64,000 nt of DNA from Alphaproteobacteria bacterium. GTDB lineage: Bacteria; Pseudomonadota; Alphaproteobacteria; Micavibrionales; Micavibrionaceae. The stretch spans positions 124,001 through 188,000 of the forward strand of contig JADLAT010000003.1 in NCBI GenBank assembly GCA_020848095.1. The letters are read 5' to 3'. Each line of letters opens with the position of its first letter. Positions within the stretch are counted from its first letter, which is position 1. Positions 12,632 through 20,824 of the stretch are shown piece after piece. The notes under the pieces are model-generated. The model made no database searches. It saw only the letters and a list, made by a program, of their open reading frames with translations, and was not told the DNA's origin. The translations under genes and the position numbers were made by a program.

Positions 12632-13903
12632 ATGCCGATAAATGTGACAATGCCCGCACTCTCTCCAACCATGACGGAAGGAACGCTTGCCAAATGGCTT
12701 AAAAAGGAAGGCGACGCCGTTGCCGCCGGCGATGTCATTGCCGAGATTGAAACCGATAAGGCCACTATGGAAGTCGAGGCCGTGGACGAGGGCACGCTGG
12801 GTAAAATCGTTATTGCCGAGGGCACAGAAGGCGTTCCTGTAAATTCCGTCATTGCCGTTTTGCTGGAAGAGGGCGAGAAAGCTTCTGATATTAATCTGGA
12901 CGCTCAGAATAAGCCCGCAAAAGGCGCTCCGGCGCCTGCCCAAAATGATAAAGCAGGGAGTGCCCAAGCCTCTCAAGGACAAACACAAGCGCAAGCCAAA
13001 CCAGCAGACCGGGTTTTTGCCTCACCTCTGGCGCGGCGCATAGCCAAGGACAAGGGCGTTGACCTTGCTACAGTTAAGGGCTCCGGCCCACGTGGCCGCA
13101 TTGTAAAAGCCGACATCGAAAACACAAAATCAACAGGGTCATCTGCGGGTCAAAGAACCGCCAGCGCACCGTCATCCGCCGGACCGGATGCCGCCACACT
13201 GGCCAATGCGTACGGCATGGAATATGTGGAGATTCCGAACAACAATATTAAAAAGGTCACCGCGCGCCGCCTGACCGAAGCAAAGCAGACCATCCCGCAT
13301 TTCTACCTCACGGTGGAGTGTATTCTGGACAATCTGCTGGCGGCAAGAAAAGACCTGAACGATCAGGCCAACGGTGCCTATAAGCTCTCCGTCAATGATT
13401 TTGTGATCAAGGCTTCCGCCATGGCCCTCAAAGCCTATCCGGCGGCCAATGTGTCATGGAGCGATGCGGCAATTCTCCAGTATAAATATGCTGATATCTC
13501 CATTGCCGTTGCCACACCGAACGGCTTGATTACCCCCATCATTAAAAAGGCGGAAACCAAGGGCCTGCAAGAAATTTCTGATGAAATGAAAGCACTGGCG
13601 GCGCGCGCCCGCGAAGGCAAGCTAAAGCCCGAAGAGTTTCAGGGCGGTTCATTTTCAATCTCCAATCTCGGCATGTTCGGGGTGAGCGAATTTAATGCCA
13701 TCGTCAACCCGCCGCAGAGCTGTATTCTGGCAGTAGGCGCGGGCGTGGAGCGCCCCGTTGTCATTAACGGAAAACTGGAGATCCGAACGGTCATGAATGT
13801 CACGCTCTCCACAGATCACCGGAGCGTAGACGGCGCAGTTGGTGCGCAATGGCTGCAATTCTTTAAGCGTTATATTGAAAACCCCGTTTCCATGCTTATC
13901 TAA
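12632..13903 (+). CDS. pdhC: Pyruvate dehydrogenase E2, dihydrolipoamide acetyltransferase
   Basis: The E2 core of the pyruvate dehydrogenase complex, about 423 residues. It has a single lipoyl domain (1-78, Lys43 in ETDKAT), an Ala/Pro/Gln-rich linker, and a peripheral-subunit-binding domain (about 132-168, with [14 protein letters not shown] and [14 protein letters not shown]). The acetyltransferase domain follows, with catalytic [15 protein letters not shown] near the C-terminus. The start is set at ATG 12632, 9 bases after AAGGA. A TTG at 12611 lies inside pdhB and is unlikely. It works with pdhA, pdhB and the lpd gene downstream. Confidence 0.96.
   Translation: MPINVTMPALSPTMTEGTLAKWLKKEGDAVAAGDVIAEIETDKATMEVEAVDEGTLGKIVIAEGTEGVPVNSVIAVLLEEGEKASDINLDAQNKPAKGAPAPAQNDKAGSAQASQGQTQAQAKPADRVFASPLARRIAKDKGVDLATVKGSGPRGRIVKADIENTKSTGSSAGQRTASAPSSAGPDAATLANAYGMEYVEIPNNNIKKVTARRLTEAKQTIPHFYLTVECILDNLLAARKDLNDQANGAYKLSVNDFVIKASAMALKAYPAANVSWSDAAILQYKYADISIAVATPNGLITPIIKKAETKGLQEISDEMKALAARAREGKLKPEEFQGGSFSISNLGMFGVSEFNAIVNPPQSCILAVGAGVERPVVINGKLEIRTVMNVTLSTDHRSVDGAVGAQWLQFFKRYIENPVSMLI
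12749..12786 (+). repeat. Lipoyl-domain repeat, copy 2 (in pdhC)
   Basis: Identical over 38 bases to 11307-11344 in pdhB. The surrounding lipoyl-domain DNA differs only at scattered, mostly third-codon, positions. Confidence 0.85.
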
Positions 13904-13916
13904 AAGGAGAGCCTCT

Positions 13917-14078
13917 ATGAAAATTACTTCTCTCGTGCTCTGCGTTTTTTGTGTTTTTTCACTTTCAGCCTGCAAAACAACGGTCCATGACGGTCCAACA
14001 AAGGTTACGGTGGAGGATGGTCACCACCCTCACGGCGGCTTCTGCCCACCCGGACAGGCCAAGAAGGGAAATTGCTAG
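13917..14078 (+). CDS. Small putative lipoprotein
   Basis: A 53-residue protein with a lipoprotein signal peptide: MKITSLVLCVFCVFSLSAC, with lipobox LSAC and the acylated Cys at about residue 19. The mature part is only ~34 residues, His/Gly/Pro-rich (HHPHGGFCPPGQ), with two further cysteines. AAGGAGA lies about 7 bases before the ATG at 13917, which supports this start over any upstream one. It lies 13 bases after pdhC inside the pdh operon. The His/Cys content could bind a metal, but the function is unknown. Confidence 0.7.
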   Translation: MKITSLVLCVFCVFSLSACKTTVHDGPTKVTVEDGHHPHGGFCPPGQAKKGNC

Positions 14079-14090
14079 GCAAGGACTATA

Positions 14091-14642
14091 ATGATTGAGC
14101 GCATCCCCATTATTGGTGTTATGGGCTCCCATGAGCGGGAGTGGGCCGAGTATGCGCGCCCCTTGGGCCGCATGATCGCCGATTATGATTATCACCTCCT
14201 CACCGGCGCAGGGGCGGGGGTCATGACCGCCGTGGCTGGCGCCTTTGTGGCATGCGATCCGCGCAAGGGACTCAGTATAGGCATTGTACCAACGATAGAT
14301 TACGATGGACGCCATGTAGCGCATGATCAATACCCAAACCCGTATATCGAACTGCCCATTCTTACGCCTTTGGATAAAAGAGCCCTTAATGACACTACAC
14401 CCTATAGCCGAAATTACGTTAACGTCATGACCAGCCACGCGCTCGTCATTCTCCCCGGCGAACACGGCACGCAAAATGAGGTTTCATTAGCCCTTCACTA
14501 TGATAAACCCATGATATTTTTTGGACCGGAGGAGGCTTTTGATAAATTCCCCCCCTCACCGACCCGAACACAAGACATTCAGGAAGTAAAAGAATTTCTG
14601 GAACAAACCACGGCGCAAACCACAACGGATGACAACACATGA
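14091..14642 (+). CDS. LOG/SLOG-family Rossmann-fold protein
   Basis: A 183-residue cytosolic protein. GAGAGVMTAVAGAF near residue 40 and PGEHGTQNEVSLAL near residue 125 correspond to the GGGxxGxM and PGGxGTxxE signatures of the LOG/'lysine decarboxylase-like' and related SLOG nucleotide-binding proteins. Members include cytokinin-forming phosphoribohydrolases and sensors of nucleotide-derived ligands. The second motif is slightly altered (PGEHGT), so a ligand-binding role is as likely as catalysis. It overlaps the lpd start by ATGA, so it is coupled to lpd. No link to pyruvate dehydrogenase is established. Confidence 0.7.
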   Translation: MIERIPIIGVMGSHEREWAEYARPLGRMIADYDYHLLTGAGAGVMTAVAGAFVACDPRKGLSIGIVPTIDYDGRHVAHDQYPNPYIELPILTPLDKRALNDTTPYSRNYVNVMTSHALVILPGEHGTQNEVSLALHYDKPMIFFGPEEAFDKFPPSPTRTQDIQEVKEFLEQTTAQTTTDDNT

Positions 14643-16042
14643 CTGTAAAATCTTTTGATATCATTGTTATTGGCGGCGGCCCCGGCGGTTATGTCGCGGC
14701 GATACGCGCCTCTCAGCTCGGCATGAATGTCGCGCTGGTTGAGGCCAATCATCTGGGCGGCATCTGCCTGAACTGGGGATGCATCCCGACAAAGGCGCTT
14801 CTACGGTGCAGTGAACTTTACCATCTCGCCTCTCATGGAGATAGTTTTGGAATAAAAATCAGTGGATTAGAGTTTGATCTTAAGAAAATGGTTGAAAGAT
14901 CAAGAGGCGTCGCAAAACAGCTCTCCGGTGGTATTGGGCATCTCTTGAAAAAAAACAAGGTCACGGTTTTTGACGGCTGGGGGAAACTCAAGGGAAAAGG
15001 CGGCGTTAGTGTCGAAAAAGACGGCAAATCCATTGCCGAATTATCCGGAAAACACATCATTCTGGCAACCGGCGCACGCGCCAGAATCCTGCCGGGTTTT
15101 GAGCCGGACGGTAAATTTATCTGGTCGTACCGGGAAGCACTGGTCGCCGATTCCATGCCGAAAAAACTTCTGGTTATGGGCTCCGGCGCTATCGGAATCG
15201 AGTTTGCCAGCTTCTTCAAAACATTAGGCGCGGATGTAACCGTCGTGGAAATGATGGATCGGATCGTCCCGGTTGAGGATGAGGAAATATCGCAACTGCT
15301 CGCCAAATCGCTAAAAAAACAGGGCATGAAAATCATCACCGGATCCAAAGTATCAAAACTTGAAAAGGGCAAGGATGACGTAACCGCCTATATTGAGGAT
15401 GCAAAGGGCACGGTCACAAAGGAAAAATTTGACCGTGTGATCTCGGCAATCGGTATCATTGCCAACACGGAAAATCTTGGCCTGGAGCAAACCAAGGTCA
15501 AGCTGGACCGGGGACATATCATCACAAACGAATTTCTGGCAACGGATGAACCCGGCGTTTACGCCATTGGCGATGTTGCGGGCGCGCCATGGCTGGCGCA
15601 TAAAGCGTCTCACGAGGGGGTCATTTGCGTCGAGAAAATCGCAGGGCTGAACCATGTCCACCCGATGATCAAAACCAACATTCCGGGTTGCACCTATTGC
15701 ATGCCGCAGGTGGCCTCGGTTGGTCTGACGGAAAAAGCCGCGAAAGAGCAGGGCTATAAAATCAAAGTGGGGCGCTTCCCGTTTGTCGGCAATGGCAAAG
15801 CCATTGCTCTGGGCGAACCCGAAGGGCTGGTCAAGACCATCTTCGATGAAAGAACCGGAGAGCTGCTGGGCGCACATATGATCGGCGCGGAAGTCACGGA
15901 AATGATTCAAGGCTATGTGGTCGGCAAAACGCTGGAAACCACAGAAGCCGAGCTCATGCATACGATTTTTCCGCATCCCACGCTCTCCGAAATGATGCAT
16001 GAAAGCGTACTGGACGCCTATGGCCGGGCGATACATTTCTAA
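14639..16042 (+). CDS. lpdA: Dihydrolipoyl dehydrogenase (E3)
   Basis: The flavoprotein that reoxidises dihydrolipoamide with NAD+. The 467-residue protein has the FAD-binding GGGPGGYVAA (12-21) and the redox disulfide GGICLNWGCIPTK (Cys43, Cys48). It also has the NAD-binding GSGAIGIEFASFF, the second FAD contact YAIGDVAG, and the C-terminal FPHPTLSE with the catalytic His. The start overlaps the preceding SLOG gene by four bases (ATGA). It serves the pyruvate dehydrogenase complex encoded just upstream. Confidence 0.96.
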   Translation: MTVKSFDIIVIGGGPGGYVAAIRASQLGMNVALVEANHLGGICLNWGCIPTKALLRCSELYHLASHGDSFGIKISGLEFDLKKMVERSRGVAKQLSGGIGHLLKKNKVTVFDGWGKLKGKGGVSVEKDGKSIAELSGKHIILATGARARILPGFEPDGKFIWSYREALVADSMPKKLLVMGSGAIGIEFASFFKTLGADVTVVEMMDRIVPVEDEEISQLLAKSLKKQGMKIITGSKVSKLEKGKDDVTAYIEDAKGTVTKEKFDRVISAIGIIANTENLGLEQTKVKLDRGHIITNEFLATDEPGVYAIGDVAGAPWLAHKASHEGVICVEKIAGLNHVHPMIKTNIPGCTYCMPQVASVGLTEKAAKEQGYKIKVGRFPFVGNGKAIALGEPEGLVKTIFDERTGELLGAHMIGAEVTEMIQGYVVGKTLETTEAELMHTIFPHPTLSEMMHESVLDAYGRAIHF

Positions 16043-16060
16043 AGGTAAGGCGCTAAAACA

Positions 16061-17026
16061 ATGACTTACAACCCTGAATTACTCGATAAGGCTAAACGCC
16101 ACCCGGAAAAACAGAAAAACCCGGACCGGCCCGCCGGGCGCAAGCCGGACTGGATCCGCGTGCCCGCGCCGCAGGGAAAAATCTATGCCGAGACCAAGGA
16201 TATCGTTCGCCGTCAAAAGCTGACCACCGTATGCGAGGAAGCCGGCTGCCCCAATATCGGGGAATGCTGGCAGCAAAAACACGCAACCTTTATGATTATG
16301 GGCGAAGTCTGTACGCGCGCCTGCGCCTTTTGTAACGTCGCGACAGGAAAGCCCGATGCGCTCGACCCGCTGGAGCCTCTGCGCGTGGGCGTGGCGGTGA
16401 TGCAGATGGGCCTGAAACATGTTGTGGTAACCTCAGTGGATCGCGATGATCTTGCCGACAGCGGGGCCGGGCATTTCGTCAAAACCATTCAGGCCATTCG
16501 CATGAAATCCCCCGGAACAACCGTGGAAATTCTCCCCGGAGATTTCAGGGGCAACCGCGATGACTGGGATATGGTTATCAACGCGCACCCGGATGTGTTC
16601 AACCATAACCTTGAAACTGTACCGCGGCTTTATCCAACCATCCGCCCCGGCGCACGCTATTTCAGAAGCCTGCGCTTGTTAGAGCGCGTTAAGGAGCTTG
16701 ATCCTCACGCCTTTACCAAATCCGGCATGATGGTCGGCCTTGGCGAAACACGCGAAGAAATCGGGCAGGTTATGGATGATATGCGCGCCGCCAATATTGA
16801 TTTTATCACGATTGGTCAATATCTCCAGCCCACGCCCAAACATGCCGCCGTTGAGAAATGGTGGACGCCGGAAGAATTCGTCAGCCTTGAAAAAATGGCC
16901 CACCGCAAAGGATTTCTGATGGTTTCCGCAACCCCGCTCACGCGCTCCTCTCACCACGCAGGCGATGATTTTGCCAAGCTTAAGGCCGCCCGCGAAGCAA
17001 AACTCTCCAGCCTCGCAGCGGAATAG
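16061..17026 (+). CDS. lipA: Lipoyl synthase
   Basis: A radical SAM enzyme that inserts two sulfurs into octanoyl groups on lipoyl domains. The 321-residue protein has the auxiliary cluster ligands Cys58, Cys63 and Cys69 ([12 protein letters not shown]) and the radical SAM cluster CTRACAFC (Cys84, 88, 91). A C-terminal [10 protein letters not shown] carries the serine that ligates the auxiliary cluster; most LipA proteins have RSSYHA here. It directly follows lpd and provides the cofactor for PdhB and PdhC in the same operon. Confidence 0.96.
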   Translation: MTYNPELLDKAKRHPEKQKNPDRPAGRKPDWIRVPAPQGKIYAETKDIVRRQKLTTVCEEAGCPNIGECWQQKHATFMIMGEVCTRACAFCNVATGKPDALDPLEPLRVGVAVMQMGLKHVVVTSVDRDDLADSGAGHFVKTIQAIRMKSPGTTVEILPGDFRGNRDDWDMVINAHPDVFNHNLETVPRLYPTIRPGARYFRSLRLLERVKELDPHAFTKSGMMVGLGETREEIGQVMDDMRAANIDFITIGQYLQPTPKHAAVEKWWTPEEFVSLEKMAHRKGFLMVSATPLTRSSHHAGDDFAKLKAAREAKLSSLAAE

Positions 17027-17083
17027 AAGGCCCGCGCCGGACATCAGGGTAAATACACAAAATTGGATGAGGCGGCCTTAACA

Positions 17084-17752
17084 ATGCTAAAACATATAGA
17101 ACAAAAAAAACTGCCCTATACCGCAGAGCAAATGTTCGCGCTTGTGGCCGCGGTGGATCTCTATCCTGAATTTGCACCATGGTGCATTGCCAGCCGCATC
17201 ACGCGCCGCGAGAATGACGCTCTTTTCTATGCGGATCTGATTGTCGGCTATAAGATGTTTCGCGAAAACTTTTCCTCCAAAGTGATCCTGTCGAAGCCGA
17301 ATGGGGATCAGCCGGGAGAAATTCATATTGAATATCTGCGCGGCCCGTTAAAACATCTAAAGAACCATTGGCGGTTCATTCCTGAAAATGACGGTTCATG
17401 CACCATAGATTTCAGCGTTGAATTTGAGTTCAAAAACAAAACATTACAAGGATTATCTCAACTATTTTTTCAAGAAGTCGTGCGTCGCATGGTTGGCGCA
17501 TTCGAGAGCCGGGCACAGCAGGTCTACGGCAGCGCCACAGAAAAATATATAGAAGCTTATCAAGCGCCCCTTCATAAAGCGCATAACGATAGCTTCTCTG
17601 GACAGCGCCCCCGTCTGTGGTGTCAAAATTCGTTGTCAGAGCACGATCCAGCCGCATCTCATCCCAGCCGGAAATATGCAGAACACCCAGTTTTTCACGC
17701 GGCAAAAACGGCTCAACAAAGGCATTGTTTTTTGCATCCCAAAGCGGCTTGA
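17084..17752 (+). CDS. Coq10/RatA-like START-domain protein with an unusual C-terminal extension
   Basis: The first ~150 residues (from MLKHIEQKKLPY at 17084) match the Coq10/RatA polyketide-cyclase/START family: the RxxxF-type N-terminus, VDLYPEFAPWC, and the C-terminal MVGAFESRAQQVYG. In alphaproteobacteria this gene usually follows lipA and is thought to bind ubiquinone or assist respiration. Family members are usually about 150 residues. This reading frame runs on for some 70 residues, opposite the 3' end of the convergent glycosyltransferase gene, and the extra part is low in family features. The tail may be real read-through after loss of a stop codon. A TTG at 17063 is a weaker start. 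Confidence 0.8.
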   Translation: MLKHIEQKKLPYTAEQMFALVAAVDLYPEFAPWCIASRITRRENDALFYADLIVGYKMFRENFSSKVILSKPNGDQPGEIHIEYLRGPLKHLKNHWRFIPENDGSCTIDFSVEFEFKNKTLQGLSQLFFQEVVRRMVGAFESRAQQVYGSATEKYIEAYQAPLHKAHNDSFSGQRPRLWCQNSLSEHDPAASHPSRKYAEHPVFHAAKTAQQRHCFLHPKAA

Positions 17753-18464
17753 ACTCACAAAGCCAATGCGCATAGGCCGGGAGCACTTCATAGGCAAACC
17801 CCTCCAGATAGCAAAGCTTGCCAAGGCAAAGCTGCTCTGCCGTAAAGACCTTTCCCCGCGCCATCGCCCCCTTGACCAGTTCCTGCCACCGCGCCCAATG
17901 CGGGGAATCCCCCCGCAATGCGAACATCCCCGCCAACAGCACATGATAGGGGAGGAGGGCTTTGGCCACCGGAAAACCAAAGGCTTTCAGGGCGTTGGAA
18001 AAATAAAACCCGCGAACTTTCCACGGCAGAGTGCCGAGCCATTTAATGCGGGCCCCACCCCGCGGATACGCCCGGTCAACCTGCGCCGTCAGGGCGATCT
18101 TTCCGGATCGCGCGCCGCGTAGAAATAAATCAACACCGCGCCAATCCTGCACCCATGTATCAGCATCCATCCACACATAGGTTTCGTAGCCGGGAAAAAT
18201 CTGCGGTAAAAAAGGTCGGCAAACACAGGCCTTGAGATATTCCCCCTTTATTTTATAAGCCGGCAATTCAACCGGCCACGCAGGGTTAACAATGGCCTGA
18301 ACATGGGGGCGCAGGCGCTCAATCTGCGAAGGCTCTAAACCGGCATCGAGGATACAGATGTCAAAATCCTCAGATTCCTTAAAGCGCCGAAAAGAATGGA
18401 GCCACTCCAAAAGCAAGGGGAAATAGTTTGAATCACACCCGGAAACAAAAACGCTCCGGCTCAT
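17430..18464 (-). CDS. Putative GT8-like glycosyltransferase
   Basis: A 344-residue protein resembling nucleotide-sugar glycosyltransferases with a GT-A fold. It has an N-terminal VFVSGCDSNYFPLLLEWLHS and a DxD-type metal-binding site in WMDADTW (about residue 100). An EQLCLGKLCYLEG motif around 220 is of the kind seen in GT8-like enzymes. It could add a sugar to a lipid or surface glycan; the acceptor is unknown. The ATG overlaps the cinA stop (ATGA), so it is coupled to cinA. The last ~45 codons lie opposite the 3' part of the coq10-like gene, and the C-terminal residues look non-conserved. Confidence 0.65.
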   Translation of the reverse strand: MSRSVFVSGCDSNYFPLLLEWLHSFRRFKESEDFDICILDAGLEPSQIERLRPHVQAIVNPAWPVELPAYKIKGEYLKACVCRPFLPQIFPGYETYVWMDADTWVQDWRGVDLFLRGARSGKIALTAQVDRAYPRGGARIKWLGTLPWKVRGFYFSNALKAFGFPVAKALLPYHVLLAGMFALRGDSPHWARWQELVKGAMARGKVFTAEQLCLGKLCYLEGFAYEVLPAYAHWLCEFKPLWDAKNNAFVEPFLPREKLGVLHISGWDEMRLDRALTTNFDTTDGGAVQRSYRYALYEGALDKLLYIFLWRCRRPAVPGSRMRQPCDARLLEKIVEIILVMFCF

Positions 18465-18943
18465 AAATCCGGTTCCAGCACATTAATGAGGTGAATGAGA
18501 GCCGCACTGGCCGCCGCGATACGAATCTGCTCACGTCCGCCCGTAAAACGCCCCTCGATACTGCCCGATGAGCCGCCCTTAAGCGCAAAACCAAAATAAA
18601 CCAGCCCCACAGGTTTTTCCGCGCTCCCGCCATCCGGCCCCGCAATCCCGGTAATCGAAATGGCCAGCCCGGCATGACTGCGCTCAATAACACCTCTGGC
18701 CATCGCTTCTGCCGTCTCACCGCTCACCGCGCCGTAGGTCTGCAGCGTTTCCTCGCTCACCCCCAGCATCTCTTTTTTCGCCTCATTGGAGTAAGTGATA
18801 AAGCCGCGCTCAAACACTGTGCTGGCGCCCGCATTTCCCGTCATCACGGCAGAAAACAGACCACCGGTACAAGATTCTGCGGAGGCCAACATCATATTTT
18901 TCTGTTTCAAAAGCGCCGAAAGCCGCTCAACCCGATCCTGCAT
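18461..18943 (-). CDS. CinA C-terminal-domain amidohydrolase (PncC-like)
   Basis: A 160-residue protein equal to the stand-alone CinA C-terminal domain, a nicotinamide-nucleotide amidohydrolase that converts NMN to nicotinate mononucleotide in pyridine-nucleotide salvage. The signature SAESCTGGLFSAVMT (about 20-34) and the SITGIAGPDGGSAEKPVG motif are both present. It starts 17 bases inside pgpA and ends overlapping the glycosyltransferase start by ATGA. The ispDF-pgpA-cinA order is a common alphaproteobacterial arrangement. Confidence 0.92.
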   Translation of the reverse strand: MQDRVERLSALLKQKNMMLASAESCTGGLFSAVMTGNAGASTVFERGFITYSNEAKKEMLGVSEETLQTYGAVSGETAEAMARGVIERSHAGLAISITGIAGPDGGSAEKPVGLVYFGFALKGGSSGSIEGRFTGGREQIRIAAASAALIHLINVLEPDL

Positions 18944-19415
18944 AAAACAGCACTCCCATCATGCATAAAGCCGCATAAGCCCCGGCCACCAGATCATCAG
19001 CCATGACGCCGATTCCCCCTGAAACTTTTTTATCAAAAAAAGAAACAGGCCACGGCTTAAAAATATCAAAAACCCGGAACAACACAAAGCTTAAACCAAT
19101 AAAAAGAGGATTAAAGCCCACAATATACAAAGCCGGGAGGAGGGCGATCCACTGCCCCGCGACCTCATCAATAACAATCATGCCGCTATCATGCAGGCCG
19201 GAGGCCTTGTTAAATCTATCAGCGGCCCAGGCCCCGATTATGCTGATGAACACAATTGCCACGCCCAAGCCCGGCAATCCCGCAGCGCCATATATAATCA
19301 AACCCACGGGCAAAGCGCCCGCGCTGCCCCACGTGCCGGGCGCCGGTTTTAAAAATCCGCAGCAAAACCATGTCGCCAGCCATATATAGGGCTGTTTTAA
19401 ATCCAGCTTATTCAT
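18927..19415 (-). CDS. pgpA: Phosphatidylglycerophosphatase A
   Basis: Dephosphorylates phosphatidylglycerol phosphate at the inner membrane to make phosphatidylglycerol. The 162-residue protein has several hydrophobic segments, KPAPGTWGSAGALPVG near the N-terminus, and DEVAGQWIALLP in the middle, all typical of PgpA. The start is taken at 19415 (MNKLDLKQPY), which overlaps the ispDF stop by 8 bases; an upstream ATG at 19460 would add an Arg-rich stretch not expected in the family. Confidence 0.92.
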   Translation of the reverse strand: MNKLDLKQPYIWLATWFCCGFLKPAPGTWGSAGALPVGLIIYGAAGLPGLGVAIVFISIIGAWAADRFNKASGLHDSGMIVIDEVAGQWIALLPALYIVGFNPLFIGLSFVLFRVFDIFKPWPVSFFDKKVSGGIGVMADDLVAGAYAALCMMGVLFYAGSG

Positions 19416-20595
19416 GCGCGTCCATCGGCATTGAAACACTGACCACCGCCTGCGCCGCAATACCCTCTCCCCGTCCTGTAAAGCCCAGTTTCTCGGTCGT
19501 GGTTGCCTTCACATTGATGCGTTGCGGCTTTAGGCCTGTAAGCGCGGCAAGGCGCGCGCGCATGGCATCCGCATAAGGCGTGATTTTAGGCAGTTCACAA
19601 ATGAGGGTTAAATCAATATTCACAAGAGCGCCTCCGTCTTTATGAAGCTGCTCAAGAGCGTGCCGTAAAAAAACAGCGCTGTCCATGCCCGCAAAGGCCG
19701 GGTCCGTAGGCGGAAAATGACGCCCGATATCCCCCGCACCAATGGCCCCTAAAATAGCATCCGTCAAAGCATGCAATCCCACATCAGCATCCGAATGCCC
19801 CTCAAGCGCGCGCGCGCAGGGTACTTCCACGCCGCAAAGCGTCACCGGGCCGGGTTTTGCAGATGAAAAACCATGCACATCAAACCCCATACCAGTCAGA
19901 AAAAGCGGCGATCCGCCCAATATACGCTCTGCCAAATCAATATCCTCCGGCCTTGTGATTTTCAAATTACGCTCACTTCCCTCCACCAGTTTTACAGGAA
20001 TCCCCAGCGCGGAAACAAGCTGCGTATCATCCGTATAAATACCGGTCGAAAGCGCAGCGCGGTGAGCCTCAAGCAAATCGCCATAGCAAAACCCCTGCGG
20101 CGTTTGCACAGCCCAAAGAGCGTCTCTGGCAACACTTTGCCCGGCCATCTCCTCTGCCTCAGCCCGGCGCAGACTTGCATTCACAGGCGCCGCCAGCGTT
20201 GCCGCCCGGTGGTAACGCAGCGCCACCAGCAATTTCAGCACATCAGACACGAGCAAGCAGGGTCTTGCCGCATCATGAACCAGAATAATATCTTCATGAT
20301 TCAAGTTAAGAAAACTTTTTATTCCATTGAATACACTTGAATTTCTATCATTGCCACCGTGAACGGGTTCCGGCAAAGAAAGTCCACAAACCGCGTCATG
20401 ATACAGATCTGCATCTTGTGCATCTATAATGACCCTGACACTGGCGCAGCCGGGAACGCGCAGGAAAGTCTCGATACTGTGCCGTAACACAGGCTTTCCG
20501 GCAATATTGATATATTGCTTCGGCTTACCGCCGCCCACGCGAAGCCCACGCCCAGCCGCAGCAATAAGAACATGAAAAGCCATTGGATCAGGCAT
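19408..20595 (-). CDS. ispDF: Bifunctional IspD/IspF (MEP isoprenoid pathway)
   Basis: A fusion of 2-C-methyl-D-erythritol 4-phosphate cytidylyltransferase (IspD) and 2-C-methyl-D-erythritol 2,4-cyclodiphosphate synthase (IspF). The IspD half begins LIAAAGRGLRVGGGKPKQY and includes VHDAARP. The IspF half begins GMGFDVHGF and contains GHSDADVGLHALTDAILGAIG and the C-terminal KATTTEKLGFTGRGEGI. The fused form is typical of alphaproteobacteria. The start is uncertain: the frame is open to 20781, with ATG codons at 20628, 20625, 20595 and 20583. I chose 20595 (weak AGAAG upstream), giving about 395 residues. It leads into pgpA with an 8-base overlap. Confidence 0.92.
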   Translation of the reverse strand: MPDPMAFHVLIAAAGRGLRVGGGKPKQYINIAGKPVLRHSIETFLRVPGCASVRVIIDAQDADLYHDAVCGLSLPEPVHGGNDRNSSVFNGIKSFLNLNHEDIILVHDAARPCLLVSDVLKLLVALRYHRAATLAAPVNASLRRAEAEEMAGQSVARDALWAVQTPQGFCYGDLLEAHRAALSTGIYTDDTQLVSALGIPVKLVEGSERNLKITRPEDIDLAERILGGSPLFLTGMGFDVHGFSSAKPGPVTLCGVEVPCARALEGHSDADVGLHALTDAILGAIGAGDIGRHFPPTDPAFAGMDSAVFLRHALEQLHKDGGALVNIDLTLICELPKITPYADAMRARLAALTGLKPQRINVKATTTEKLGFTGRGEGIAAQAVVSVSMPMDAHE

Positions 20596-20824
20596 GGAAT
20601 TATCTTCTGTAGCAGGGGGAAACATCATGACTTTCTTGATTGTTACAAGAACCGGGAGTATATCAGTCTTTAAGTGGATATATCTGTTGAAAATAAACGT
20701 CAACCGGATTGTCTTGACCGGACGGACCTCAGGCAAGCCATAAAGCCCGTAAAATAAGAAAAATATTGGATACAAAGACAATCAAAGCAAGCCAAAAAAA
20801 TCGGCAGATAAAGAAAGCCCTCCC

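Noticed and set aside
15353..16036. Long open frame (227 codons) on the minus strand, opposite lpd.
   Set aside because: It is antisense to a clear lpd gene, has no start context or family features, and is a by-product of codon bias.
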